Positions 1 to 8,876 of a DNA stretch of 64,000 nt are shown here, piece by piece. Under the pieces are notes generated by a model. That model was not told where the DNA came from. It searched no databases and saw only the letters and a list, made by a program, of their open reading frames with translations. A program made the position numbers and the translations under genes. The stretch's first letter is position 1. Each line of letters opens with the position of its first letter. This DNA is from Hahella chejuensis KCTC 2396 (lineage in GTDB: Bacteria > Pseudomonadota > Gammaproteobacteria > Pseudomonadales > Oleiphilaceae): positions 124,001 to 188,000 of the forward strand of contig NC_007645.1 of NCBI RefSeq assembly GCF_000012985.1, written 5' to 3'.

Positions 1-54
1 CACCGCAGTTTGGCTAACGCTGTCAGATTGTTGGACGAAACTGGCGAGCCTTGA
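1..54 (+). CDS. C-terminal tail of an upstream gene (partial)
   Basis: Frame 1 is open from the window edge to TGA at 52-54 and would encode the last 17 residues of a protein entering from the left. A hairpin that could be its terminator follows at 89-110. The tail is too short to assign a family, and the other two frames cannot be excluded. Confidence 0.3.
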   Translation, partial: HRSLANAVRLLDETGEP

Positions 55-88
55 ACATAAAGCAGTCAATTCAGGTGAGACGCCAGCG

Positions 89-110
89 CGCCCGACGACT
101 GTGTCGGGCG
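89..110 (+). terminator. Possible terminator hairpin
   Basis: An 8-bp perfect stem, CGCCCGAC / GTCGGGCG, with a 6-nt loop. The T-rich stretch after it is poor (TTTT only some 20 nt later), so this may be a weak or Rho-assisted terminator for the gene entering from the left. Confidence 0.4.
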
Positions 111-404
111 TGGGTTGATTACAACCTTTTAAGTGGCCGCTATGGCGATGACGTGAAGGTTCGCGCTATATTGGCCGCATTGTAAGTCAAGTCCGGGACC
201 TCTTCTCAAGCTTACAAAAATCAACGAATTGGTTTGTATGGTTCGAGTAAGCGTAGAGTAAGCTTACCTATACTGAAGGACTTTTGGGGATACGCCGCAC
301 TGCTCTGTGCGCAGGCGGGTTAAATCGGATGTTACACGGAAGACGGCTGTCGGCGCCCGCTCACCAGCGGCGCGGCGGTTTGCTTTGCTCAGTACGTAAG
401 AACT
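111..404. other. Intergenic region before the kinase
   Basis: About 290 bases with no convincing gene. It holds the presumed promoter of the kinase at 405, but no clear -35/-10 pair or operator stands out. Confidence 0.4.
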
Positions 405-1838
405 ATGTCGACGAAACCACCATTTGACGTAATCGGAAAATATAGCGTTGAGTCCACCATCGGCCAGGGCGCAATGGGCGTGGTGTACAAAGGTCATGAC
501 CCGGATATTGATCGCCCGGTCGCTATCAAAATGCTACACGCCCACCTGATGGTGGATCAGTCCGACGGAGGCCTGCTTGCCCGTTTCCGTCAGGAAGCCC
601 AGGCGGCGGCCCGCTGTCTGCACACCAATATTGTTACTGTCTTCGATTTTGGCGTTTTCAAGAACTCGCCTTATATGGTGATGGAGTTCGTCGACGGCAT
701 CGACCTGCGTTCTTTCCTGCGGGAAAACATGCAGCTTTCCGTGCGTCAGATCGGCGATTTGGTGATTCAGGTGCTGGAAGCCCTGGACTACGCGCATCTG
801 AAAGGGGTGGTGCACCGCGACGTTAAACCCGCCAACATTCTTTTGCTGGAGTCCGGCCATGTGAAAGTGACGGATTTCGGCGTCGCTAAACTGGATACTT
901 CAGAGCTGACCAACGTCGGCGACGTGATCGGCACACCCAGTTACATGTCCCCTGAAGCGTTGCGCGGCGACAGAGTGGATGGGCGCAGCGACTTGTTTTC
1001 CGCTGGCATCGTATTGCTTGAATTGATCGCCGGCAAACGTCCGCAAAAGGGCGGCTTGCCCTGGACGGAAAAAGAAATCCTGCAGTTCATCGCCGACAGT
1101 CCCACGCTGCCGGTGCAATTGGATCGCGCTTTCTCCAGCTTGTTGGCGAAAGCGTTGACCGCAGATCCAAGTGATCGTTATGAAACCGGGCAGGAATTCG
1201 CTATCGCGCTGAAGACGCTGCTGGCGCCTAATCAGGTGTACGTGCCGGATCTCAACGATCTCGCCGCTACGGTGATCCAAAGCAAGGTCACTTTCGCCGG
1301 CCGTCAGTCGGATCAACCTTCTACATACAGTTCGTCTTCAAGCTCCCAGATCGCGTTGTCGCCGGAAGTTTCTCTGATCCTGAGTCAGACGCTGGCGCCG
1401 TTTCTGGGGCCGGTTGCGCACCATATGATCCGCAACGCCGCCGCATCCTCTACGACATTACAGGAGATGATTGAGAAACTATCTCGCCATATTCCCAATG
1501 AAGTCGAGCGACGTAATTTCCTCAATACGTTGAATCGCACCGGGATTCGCTCTATGCCCAGCGAAACCACCGGTAGCGGCGCGTCGCGCATCACCACCAT
1601 TGGTTCGCGCTCGTCCATCAGGCCCGGACAAGCTGGTCCGCTGACGCTGAGCGGAGAAACATTGCAGAAGCTGACCCAGTTGCTGGCTCATCATGTTGGC
1701 CCGCTGGCTTCTCGGCTGGTGCGTAAGTCGGTGAAAAGCTCATCGGATATGGAGACGTTGTTCAAGGATTTGGCTAACAGCATTCCAGACGAATCGGAAC
1801 GCACCCAGTTTATCTCCAAGGCGCGTAAATCCATCTAA
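405..1838 (+). CDS. Serine/threonine protein kinase with duplicated C-terminal module
   Basis: A 477-residue Hanks-type kinase. The glycine loop GQGAMG is at residues 20-25, the ATP-binding Lys is K42 in VAIK, the catalytic loop HRDVKPAN is at 137-144 (D139), DFG is at 157-159, and GTPSYMSPE follows in the activation segment. All catalytic residues are present, so it should be active. No membrane helix is seen, so it is probably cytosolic. After a Ser-rich linker (about 300-315) come two related modules of about 60 residues each (about 318-380 and 412-475), both with a GP[VL]A.. core and an IP.E.ER.. ending. The substrate is unknown and no phosphatase or FHA partner is adjacent. The gene is monocistronic, followed by a strong hairpin. 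Confidence 0.93.
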   Translation: MSTKPPFDVIGKYSVESTIGQGAMGVVYKGHDPDIDRPVAIKMLHAHLMVDQSDGGLLARFRQEAQAAARCLHTNIVTVFDFGVFKNSPYMVMEFVDGIDLRSFLRENMQLSVRQIGDLVIQVLEALDYAHLKGVVHRDVKPANILLLESGHVKVTDFGVAKLDTSELTNVGDVIGTPSYMSPEALRGDRVDGRSDLFSAGIVLLELIAGKRPQKGGLPWTEKEILQFIADSPTLPVQLDRAFSSLLAKALTADPSDRYETGQEFAIALKTLLAPNQVYVPDLNDLAATVIQSKVTFAGRQSDQPSTYSSSSSSQIALSPEVSLILSQTLAPFLGPVAHHMIRNAAASSTTLQEMIEKLSRHIPNEVERRNFLNTLNRTGIRSMPSETTGSGASRITTIGSRSSIRPGQAGPLTLSGETLQKLTQLLAHHVGPLASRLVRKSVKSSSDMETLFKDLANSIPDESERTQFISKARKSI

Positions 1839-1863
1839 CGCGGACCCTATCTAAAAAGACAGC

Positions 1864-1889
1864 ATCGCCGCTAGTGAGCCAGCGGCGAT
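1864..1889. terminator. Bidirectional terminator between kinase and pstS-like gene
   Basis: A 9-bp perfect stem, ATCGCCGCT / AGCGGCGAT, with an 8-nt loop lies between two convergent genes. Flanking A-rich and T-rich bases give partial terminator character on both strands. Confidence 0.6.
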
Positions 1890-1895
1890 CGATTG

Positions 1896-3278
1896 TTATT
1901 TCGCGTCTTTACGCACCCAGACTTCCACCCGTCCATTACGGCTCGCGCCATGTTCGCCGCCGGTGGCGCCCACAGTCTTGTATTGGCCGTAGCCGGTAAC
2001 GGCCTTAACCTCTGCACCGCGCTCTTTCAACGCACGACTGACTGCGGTAGCGCGGAGTTCAGACACCATTTGCGCGCGCAGCTCATCCCCGCTTTTATCT
2101 GCGAAACCAATCAGCATCAGATCCGTTGGCGAGCGACTGCTTTCACGCAAATACTCCAGTAAACGCTCCAGATCGCGGTGGGCCTTGTTATCGAGCTTGC
2201 TGCGTCCCGCGGCGAAACGGAAGTTAACCGTCAACCGGTTGTAATTACGGGTTAACTGGCGGAAAGACTCTGGAACGCTGTTATCCAGCTTGGGGGCGAC
2301 TTCCATAATGTTTTGAGAAACAAAGCCGCTGTTCGCGACAATATCCTGACCCGTCGCGGAGTGAGTGAAGTGGATGAACCCGTCAATGGCGGACTTATCC
2401 GGACGACCACTGGTGTAAAAGAACAAGCGACGCGCCAGGGGGTAATCTTCCGTAGCCAGGCTGAGCTGGTCGGGAGCGATGGCGGGGCCGTTCGCCTCAG
2501 CGACCGCCAGGGCTTTGCTGCTGCGTACTGAAGCAAAGCCGCTGAAACCAATAGCGCCGCGGTCTTTGCTGACGTCATCGGATAGCTGATCATTGGATTC
2601 ATAGCGCCTGGCGGCTTTCACCAGCTTGTAGTCGTCACCGAGCACCAGGTTGGAGAAGGTATCCCAGGTGCCTGAACTTTCGTCACGGGCGTAAACGGTA
2701 ACCGCCATGTCTGGGCCGCCGACCTGCTTCCAATTGCTGATTTTGCCGGAAAACAGCTCCGCCACCTGAGTGGTGGTAAGCGATTTCACCGGATTGCGCG
2801 GATGCGCCAGAATGGCCAGGCCGTCAACGGCGATGACATGTTCCGATTCCAGCGCTTTCAGGTCTGCGCGTTTCTGATGCTCCTTCGCTTCGGAGTCTTT
2901 GACGGGACGTGATGACGCCCAGACACCCGCCTCTCCGGATTTTAATGCTTTATAACCGGTGCTGGAGCCATGAGCGGCGACTTTGACGGCGATGGGTTGG
3001 CCTTGCACGGTTCCGCTGACGACGGCTTCATTTTCTTTGCCAGCGCTTTTCACCGTGACGTTCTGCGCTCCGCGTTCTTCCAAGTAGCGCTTCACCAGGG
3101 CTGGGGCCAAGGCGGCGCCAATGGTGTTGGAGCCATGAACCTCGAATAAATATCCTTTTGTGGGAATGTCTTCCTGACTGAATGGGGTTAACGCATAGAC
3201 ACGCAGGCTGGCGAAGATAAGCGCCAGGCTTATGAAAGCAGTGAACCGACGTGCGCGCACAATTTTTATATCTCTCAT
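1896..3278 (-). CDS. Phosphate-type (PstS-like) binding protein fused to an OmpA domain
   Basis: A 460-residue exported protein. An N-terminal hydrophobic segment (about 12-30) serves as signal peptide. Residues about 40-310 form a PstS-like periplasmic binding fold, with VHGSNTIG, the HGSSTGY loop and DESSGTWDTF phosphate-pocket-like motifs. Residues about 345-458 form an OmpA-like peptidoglycan-binding domain (NFRFAAGRSKLD, LIGFADKSGD, NGRVEVWV). The fusion suggests a phosphate-binding protein tethered to the cell wall rather than a free ABC component, and no pst permease or ATPase is adjacent. A Pho-box-like repeat 55 bases upstream supports phosphate-starvation control. The exact ligand is an inference. 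Confidence 0.88.
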   Translation of the reverse strand: MRDIKIVRARRFTAFISLALIFASLRVYALTPFSQEDIPTKGYLFEVHGSNTIGAALAPALVKRYLEERGAQNVTVKSAGKENEAVVSGTVQGQPIAVKVAAHGSSTGYKALKSGEAGVWASSRPVKDSEAKEHQKRADLKALESEHVIAVDGLAILAHPRNPVKSLTTTQVAELFSGKISNWKQVGGPDMAVTVYARDESSGTWDTFSNLVLGDDYKLVKAARRYESNDQLSDDVSKDRGAIGFSGFASVRSSKALAVAEANGPAIAPDQLSLATEDYPLARRLFFYTSGRPDKSAIDGFIHFTHSATGQDIVANSGFVSQNIMEVAPKLDNSVPESFRQLTRNYNRLTVNFRFAAGRSKLDNKAHRDLERLLEYLRESSRSPTDLMLIGFADKSGDELRAQMVSELRATAVSRALKERGAEVKAVTGYGQYKTVGATGGEHGASRNGRVEVWVRKDAK

Positions 3279-3332
3279 TTGAAAAGAATAGTGTGTCAGG
3301 TTGGAAATGAGCGTTGATGCTATTAAGTATTT

Positions 3333-3350
3333 ATGACAGAAATATGACAG
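3333..3350 (-). promoter_or_regulatory. Pho box (PhoB-binding site)
   Basis: Read on the minus strand the sequence is CTGTCAT-ATTT-CTGTCAT, two exact 7-mer half-sites with a 4-nt spacer, matching the PhoB consensus. A third, weaker half-site (GTTACAG) lies just upstream at 3353-3359. It sits 55 bases before the PstS-OmpA start, and an AT-rich -10-like TTAATA follows at a suitable distance. Confidence 0.82.
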
Positions 3351-3546
3351 AACTGTAACAAAAGGTTCCAGGTTGAAAGCCTCATTGTTTCAGCTTCGGC
3401 ACGAGTGCGTGAAAAAGCATAGCCTCGCTAAATGAATAAAATATGATAGATAAGAGGCGTTGTTTTCCTGAGAGTCCATAATAATTTGGATAGAGGCTAT
3501 CCTCAGAGCCGAATCTTCCGCTTTCTGATAACGAGTTGAGCCTGCT

Positions 3547-4299
3547 ATGCGTCGATCCGTTGCCTGGGCCACATTCCTGGAAGTGCTATGTGCGATTCTG
3601 CTGATGGCGGCGTTGATCGCCGCGTTGTTGTATATCTTCAATACGCCTGAAGCATCCGTGCAGGAAGAGACGTTAGCGCTTGATCAGGGCAGTCCGGAAC
3701 TACCCAATAGTGTAAGCGGCTCAGGAGAGCGGGATCAGCCTCTTGTCAGCATGGAGGAAGGCCCCCGATTCGTTAAAATTGACGCCGGCGGCGTAGAGTT
3801 GGCGCCGGAGGCGGGGGATTGGTCCTGCGTACTCGATCGCAGCACTGGACTGTTGTGGGAAGTGAAGCGGGTTGACGGCGGTTTGCAGGATGCGGAGCAC
3901 ACCTACTCGTGGGCGCGGGAAGGCGACCTGCCGGCTGATGCGGAGCCGGACGCGCCACCGCCGGGAGGCAGCGTCTATAACCGTGGCCTGTGTCTGTATT
4001 CTGAGTGCGATACGGCAGCGTATGTGCGGGAAGTACGTGAATTAGGTCTGTGCGGCGCTTCCGACTGGCGTCTGCCTGAGGCGGCGGAGCTGCGTACTTT
4101 GGAGCACCCCACCCGTTATTATCCGGATATCGATACGGACTTCTTCCCCAACACGATCTCCGGCAATTACTGGACCTCGACGGAAGTGGAAAAGGCGAGG
4201 ACGCTGGCTTGGTCCGTGGACTTTAACAATGGCTTCCCCTACATCGCTGAAAAGCGTCTGGCCCATCACCTTCGGTTAACCTCAGGACCTGTTCGCTAA
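3547..4299 (+). CDS. Membrane-anchored DUF1566 (Lcl C-terminal) domain protein
   Basis: A 250-residue protein with one N-terminal membrane helix (about residues 9-30), a short acidic linker and a C-terminal DUF1566 domain (about 95-247). Family hallmarks visible are the dry start DRSTGLLWEV, a Cys pair around GLCLYSECDT and GLCGASDWRLP, and the ending NYWTSTEV...WSVDFNNG. DUF1566 proteins are extracytoplasmic, often found with surface adhesins and pili, but their function is unknown. The helix topology suggests the domain faces the periplasm. No partner gene is adjacent. Confidence 0.8.
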   Translation: MRRSVAWATFLEVLCAILLMAALIAALLYIFNTPEASVQEETLALDQGSPELPNSVSGSGERDQPLVSMEEGPRFVKIDAGGVELAPEAGDWSCVLDRSTGLLWEVKRVDGGLQDAEHTYSWAREGDLPADAEPDAPPPGGSVYNRGLCLYSECDTAAYVREVRELGLCGASDWRLPEAAELRTLEHPTRYYPDIDTDFFPNTISGNYWTSTEVEKARTLAWSVDFNNGFPYIAEKRLAHHLRLTSGPVR

Positions 4300-4392
4300 G
4301 GACGTTATCGCGTTTCTATGTGGGTAAGGTTCACTATCGCTGAACCGGCTCAGATCTGCTATGTTGGGCGCACTTGGATACAGGATCTCAAC

Positions 4393-5397
4393 ATGACTGC
4401 GCCGAACACACATCCCTTCGATGCTTTAACCCCCGAATTTATCATGGACGCCGTCGAGAGCCAGGGCTATTTGTGCGATGGACGTATTTTCGCTCTCAAT
4501 AGCTACGAAAACCGCGTCTATCAGGTCGGCATAGAAGGCGCCGATCCCTTGATCGCTAAATTTTACCGGCCGAATCGCTGGAGTCGGGAGCAAATCCTCG
4601 AAGAACATGAGTTCTGCTACGAACTGGTCGAGGCGGAGCTGCCCGTGGTGGCGCCGCTAAGAATGAATGATGGGGAAACGCTGCCGCAAGCTGGCGAATT
4701 CCACTTCTCTCTGTTCCCTCGCAAAGGCGGCCACGCGCCGGAACTGGATAACTTCGACAGCCTGCTGACGCTGGGCCGCCTGCTGGCCCGTATTCATGCG
4801 GTGGGAGCGGTCAAGCCCTTTCAGCACCGCCCGCGCATCGATACGCAAAGCTTTGGCCGCGACGCGGTAGCGTTGGTCAGGGAACAATTCGTCCCCAGTG
4901 AGTTACGCGCTTCCTATGACTCATTGACGCGCGATCTATTACAGGCGCTGGAAGAAATCATCGGTGACGGCGGCGACTATGTTTATATCCGCACTCATGG
5001 CGATTGTCACGTAGGCAACATTCTGTGGCGCGATGATGCGGCGCATTTTGTCGACTTTGACGATACCCGCATGGCTCCGGCCATACAGGACCTTTGGATG
5101 TTGCTCTCCGGCGACCGTCCCAACCGCACTGCGCAGTTGGTGGAGATCGTCGAGGGTTATAACGAATTCTATGATTTCCGCCCTTCTGAACTGAGACTGG
5201 TTGAAGCGTTGCGGACGTTACGCATGTTGAACTATTGCGCATGGCTGGCCAGCCGTTGGAGCGATCCCGCGTTTCCGCGCAATTTCCCCTGGTTCAACTC
5301 CGCCCGTTACTGGGGGGATCACATCCTGGAGTTACGTGAGCAACTTGCGGCGTTAAACGAAGAGCCTTTGCGACTCCCTTCCTACCAAGTTCGCTAA
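4393..5397 (+). CDS. srkA: SrkA/RdoA-type stress-response kinase
   Basis: A 334-residue protein of the YihE/SrkA family, with an aminoglycoside-phosphotransferase-like kinase fold. Visible motifs are the family start NSYENRVYQVG (about 38-48), the catalytic HGDCHVGNILW (about 220-230) and the metal-binding FVDFDD (about 237-242). In Escherichia coli SrkA opposes stress-induced cell death and is linked to Cpx and DsbA, but no dsbA lies here. The ATG at 4393 is preferred over an upstream one at 4318 because AGGA lies 7 bases before it and the family begins near this point. Confidence 0.92.
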   Translation: MTAPNTHPFDALTPEFIMDAVESQGYLCDGRIFALNSYENRVYQVGIEGADPLIAKFYRPNRWSREQILEEHEFCYELVEAELPVVAPLRMNDGETLPQAGEFHFSLFPRKGGHAPELDNFDSLLTLGRLLARIHAVGAVKPFQHRPRIDTQSFGRDAVALVREQFVPSELRASYDSLTRDLLQALEEIIGDGGDYVYIRTHGDCHVGNILWRDDAAHFVDFDDTRMAPAIQDLWMLLSGDRPNRTAQLVEIVEGYNEFYDFRPSELRLVEALRTLRMLNYCAWLASRWSDPAFPRNFPWFNSARYWGDHILELREQLAALNEEPLRLPSYQVR

Positions 5398-5420
5398 AAC
5401 GCGATTCAATGAGATTGTAT

Positions 5421-5458
5421 CGCCATGTAGGTATTGAAAACCGATACCTTACATGGCG
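5421..5458. repeat. Long intergenic hairpin
   Basis: An imperfect inverted repeat: CGCCATGTAGGTAT at 5421-5434 pairs with ATACC-T-TACATGGCG at 5444-5458, giving 14 bp with a one-base bulge and a 9-nt loop. No T-tract follows, so it is not a standard intrinsic terminator. It may stabilise the srkA 3' end or be a protein site. Confidence 0.55.
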
Positions 5459-5633
5459 GATTCCAACACTTCCCAGTTGCAGCTTCCGCTTTGCACAAAG
5501 CTCTTACATGTTGAGAGATGGCTGAAATCAGTTCTACCGTTAATAATTTCCTGCGTAGATGCGATGTGCCGGCGGTGAGTTCACATCGGTGATTCAGCTT
5601 TGGTCGTAAAACTATTCAAGGTGCGTGGTCAGC

Positions 5634-8600
5634 ATGGACATTCTTATTCTTCTGGTAGTCGGCGCGGTGGTCGGCGGAGCCGCTTTGCAGTCCTTTGGCG
5701 GCGCGCTGATGGGCGCTGCGTTGGGCGCTTTGGCGGCCAGCTTTCATCGCCTGCAGATCAAAGTTCAAAAGCTGGAGAAAAAAGTCAGCGCATTTGAAAA
5801 AGCGCGTTCTGAGCCTGTCGCCGCACCGCCGCCAACGGTGGATCTCCCTCTTGCCTCAAACATGGAAATAGCGCCGTCACCGCAGCCTATGGCGACAACC
5901 TCGACAACTGTGACGGAAAGCGTGACGGTGTTGGGTGAGGTTGACGAGGTTAGGGAGAAGGTGGAGGACGCTTCTCTTGATATCAGCGACCTGCAGTTGG
6001 ATCTGGAGCCGCCTTCAGCGCAGGCAGCCGAGATGGGGCAAACGTCCGACACCACATCGACAATGCCTGAGACAGAGCCGTCCCTGGAAGAACCCGCTAT
6101 TACGCAAGCGCCGCCGGCTAAGGTTGTTCAGCCCGACTCCCTACGCGCCGCGTCAGCTGAACCGCCAGCTCCCAATATTGCCGACAAAGTAATGGCTTGG
6201 GTGACCAATTACTTCACCGGCGGCAATATTGTGGTGCGAGTGGGCGTGATTATCCTGTTTTTCGGCGTGGCGTTTTTATTGAAGTACGCGTCGCAAAAAG
6301 TCGTTATTCCCCTAGAGCTACGTTACCTGGGTGTGGCGGCGGGCGCCGCCGCCATGTTCGCTATCGGCTGGCGTTTACGCCGTAAAAATCAAAGCTATGG
6401 CCTCATTATGCAGGGCGGCGCGATTGGCCTTTTGTACATCATTATCTTCGCCGCATTCCGCCTGCATGGTTTGCTGTCTTCACTGACCAGCTTCTCATTG
6501 ATGGTGGCGGTGGTGTGTTGCGGCATATTGATCGCCGTTTTGCAGAACGCCCATGCGCTGGCGGCGGTGAGCGTCATCGGCGGCTTCGCTGCGCCCATTC
6601 TCGCCTCTACCGGGCAGGGCTCGCATGTGGAGTTGTTTACTTACTATTTGCTTCTCAATCTGGGCGTTACCGCCATCGCCTGGTTTAAGTCCTGGCGCAC
6701 GCTGAACTGGTTGGGGTTTGTTTTCACTTTCGGCATCGGCATGATCTGGGGCGCGCAGTATTACACCCCCATGTTCTTCCATTCTACTGAACCCTTCCTG
6801 ATCGCCTTTGCGGTGATGTATAGCTTGATCGCCCTGCTGTTCGCCTTGCGTCAACCTCCCAACTTGAAGGGCCTGGTGGATGGCACCCTGGTGTTCGGGA
6901 CGCCTACGGTCTTTATCGCCCTGCAATCGTTGATGGTTAAAGACACGCAATACGCCATGGCCTGGAGCAGCGCAGGCGTTGGCGTTTTCTATCTGACCCT
7001 GAGCTTGCTGGTGCGCGCACGTCCCCAGATGCGCTTGTTGTACGAATGCTATCTGGCGTTGACGGTGGCGTTTCTCACTCTGGCGATTCCTCTCGCCTTT
7101 GACGGCCGCGTTACTTCTGCGCTGTGGGCGGTGGAAGGCGTCGCCCTGTTTTGGGTGGGCGCGCGCCAACAGCGGCTGCTGCCGCGCTTTTCCGGACTGG
7201 GGTTGATGCTCTTCGGCGGCGGGATGTATCTCACTGAGCCGCCATCCCAGGAACCGCAATGGTTTGTGTTGAATGCGGACTTTATTGGAACTTTGCTGGT
7301 GGCCATCGCAGGTGGGCTCGCCGCCCGCATCGCGATGCGTTATCAGGATCGCCTGTTGCGTCAGGAAGTGCAGTGGGCTCCGATTATTCTGTCTTTGTGG
7401 GCCTATGCATGGTGGATGGCGGGCGGTCTGTTTGAGATTCATCGACACATTGCAGATACGCACCTGCCGATAGCCGGCAGTCTGTTCACTGTGCTGACCG
7501 CGGCGGCCTGTCAGTTCTTTGCGGGAAGATGGCGCTCGCCGCACTTGCCCTGGTTGGCGATGGCGAGTTTTGTGATCGGGGTGATCCACCTGTTTATGCA
7601 CTATCAGGTAGACGCCCGCGCTATCGCGTGGCTGAACGCAGATTTCCTGGCGTCCATGACGTTGGTGTCGTATGCCTTAGGAGCGGGGATATTCGCCTGG
7701 CGCGGCGAGCAAAGCCGGTATTTTGCGCCGGCGGAAATGGTCAACGCGCTGGTGCTGGGCGTGGCGGTGGCGTTAGGCTCTTTGGCCGGCGGGGTCGAAG
7801 CTGCGGAGCAGTATCCGTCAGCGATGGAGGCGTCGGCGTTTTTACTGTTCTACACGTTCTTCATCGGCGTCTTTGCGCTTTCATACCTGCGCTTGCAATG
7901 GGCGACAGCGGCTTACCCCGCGTTATTGCTGGCTCCGGCGATATTACTTGTTTTGTTCATTTATGTGCTGGAATACCGGGCGTTATACGCCAACGCCGGC
8001 TGGTTAGCGTTCCCAGTGGCGTGGGCGGCGCATTTCGGATATCTGCGCCTGATACAGGATCGCGTACGCGCGCCAGTAGGTCTGTTTCACTGCGTAATGC
8101 TCTTAGCTCTGATTTTCGCAATCACTTGGCAGATTCATTTTGAAATCACCGGCGAATATGATCCTGAAACCATGGCCGGGCAGGCGATATGGGGATTGGT
8201 TCCCGCTCTGGCGTTGCTGGCTCTGCGGCGCGGCATGTCCTCGGTCTGGCCCTTTAGGCGCTATCCGAACGAGCTGCTGCAGTGGCTTCCACGCGCAATA
8301 ATGGCGAGCGTTGGATTGTGGATGTTGTGGAGTAACATGGTTGCGCCGGCGAACAAGGGGCTGGCGCTGTTGAACCCGCTTGATCTGGTGAACCTACTGG
8401 CTTTGTGGGTGCTGTGGACGGAGGTGCGCCGCCATGGCGCGCTGGATGCGCTTAAGCAACGAGTCGCTTCATATGGCGTGGTGGCGGCGTTTTGCTTCCT
8501 GTGGCTCAACGCAGCCCTGTTTCGCGCATTTCATTTTAGTCTGGCGATACCTTATCGCTTCGACGATATGGTGTCGTCCATTGTGGTGCAGAGCGGCATG

Positions 8601-8873
8601 AGTCTGCTGTGGAGCATTGCGGGCATGCTGTGCATGCTGGTCGGCGCGCGCAGGGCGCATCGCTCTGTATGGATGATCGGCGGCGGACTGATGGTGGCGG
8701 TGGTGGCCAAACTGTTTCTTTTCGACCTCTCCGGTACGGGCACCGTGGCCCGTATTGTGGCCTTTATCAGTGTTGGCGTGGTGTTGTTGCTGGTGGGTTA
8801 CTTCGCGCCGGTCCCGCCCCGGGAGGGCGCTGAGAAAGCGCCCTCGTCGGAAGCGGAAAGTGGTGTGGAGTAA
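5634..8873 (+). CDS. DUF2339 multi-pass membrane protein
   Basis: About 1080 residues with an N-terminal helix, a coiled-coil stretch (LQIKVQKLEKKV, about 40-60), an Ala/Pro/acidic-rich linker (about 65-185) and then more than 20 predicted membrane segments to the end. This is the architecture of DUF2339 (COG5373) proteins, whose function is unknown. A family signature, GGNIVVRVGVIILFFGVAFLLKY in shortened form GGNIVVRVGV, is present near residue 200. A GTG at 5625 is an alternative start. The gene is monocistronic and meets the minus-strand gene at 8877 three bases after its stop. A GC-rich hairpin at 8823-8845, inside the last codons, may act as the terminator. Confidence 0.85.
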   Translation: MDILILLVVGAVVGGAALQSFGGALMGAALGALAASFHRLQIKVQKLEKKVSAFEKARSEPVAAPPPTVDLPLASNMEIAPSPQPMATTSTTVTESVTVLGEVDEVREKVEDASLDISDLQLDLEPPSAQAAEMGQTSDTTSTMPETEPSLEEPAITQAPPAKVVQPDSLRAASAEPPAPNIADKVMAWVTNYFTGGNIVVRVGVIILFFGVAFLLKYASQKVVIPLELRYLGVAAGAAAMFAIGWRLRRKNQSYGLIMQGGAIGLLYIIIFAAFRLHGLLSSLTSFSLMVAVVCCGILIAVLQNAHALAAVSVIGGFAAPILASTGQGSHVELFTYYLLLNLGVTAIAWFKSWRTLNWLGFVFTFGIGMIWGAQYYTPMFFHSTEPFLIAFAVMYSLIALLFALRQPPNLKGLVDGTLVFGTPTVFIALQSLMVKDTQYAMAWSSAGVGVFYLTLSLLVRARPQMRLLYECYLALTVAFLTLAIPLAFDGRVTSALWAVEGVALFWVGARQQRLLPRFSGLGLMLFGGGMYLTEPPSQEPQWFVLNADFIGTLLVAIAGGLAARIAMRYQDRLLRQEVQWAPIILSLWAYAWWMAGGLFEIHRHIADTHLPIAGSLFTVLTAAACQFFAGRWRSPHLPWLAMASFVIGVIHLFMHYQVDARAIAWLNADFLASMTLVSYALGAGIFAWRGEQSRYFAPAEMVNALVLGVAVALGSLAGGVEAAEQYPSAMEASAFLLFYTFFIGVFALSYLRLQWATAAYPALLLAPAILLVLFIYVLEYRALYANAGWLAFPVAWAAHFGYLRLIQDRVRAPVGLFHCVMLLALIFAITWQIHFEITGEYDPETMAGQAIWGLVPALALLALRRGMSSVWPFRRYPNELLQWLPRAIMASVGLWMLWSNMVAPANKGLALLNPLDLVNLLALWVLWTEVRRHGALDALKQRVASYGVVAAFCFLWLNAALFRAFHFSLAIPYRFDDMVSSIVVQSGMSLLWSIAGMLCMLVGARRAHRSVWMIGGGLMVAVVAKLFLFDLSGTGTVARIVAFISVGVVLLLVGYFAPVPPREGAEKAPSSEAESGVE

Positions 8874-8876
8874 GCG

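Noticed and set aside
6495-7601. Long minus-strand ORF (368 codons) inside the DUF2339 gene
   Set aside because: It is an antisense shadow, rich in Gln/Arg/His as expected from the reverse of a hydrophobic membrane protein. No family is seen.
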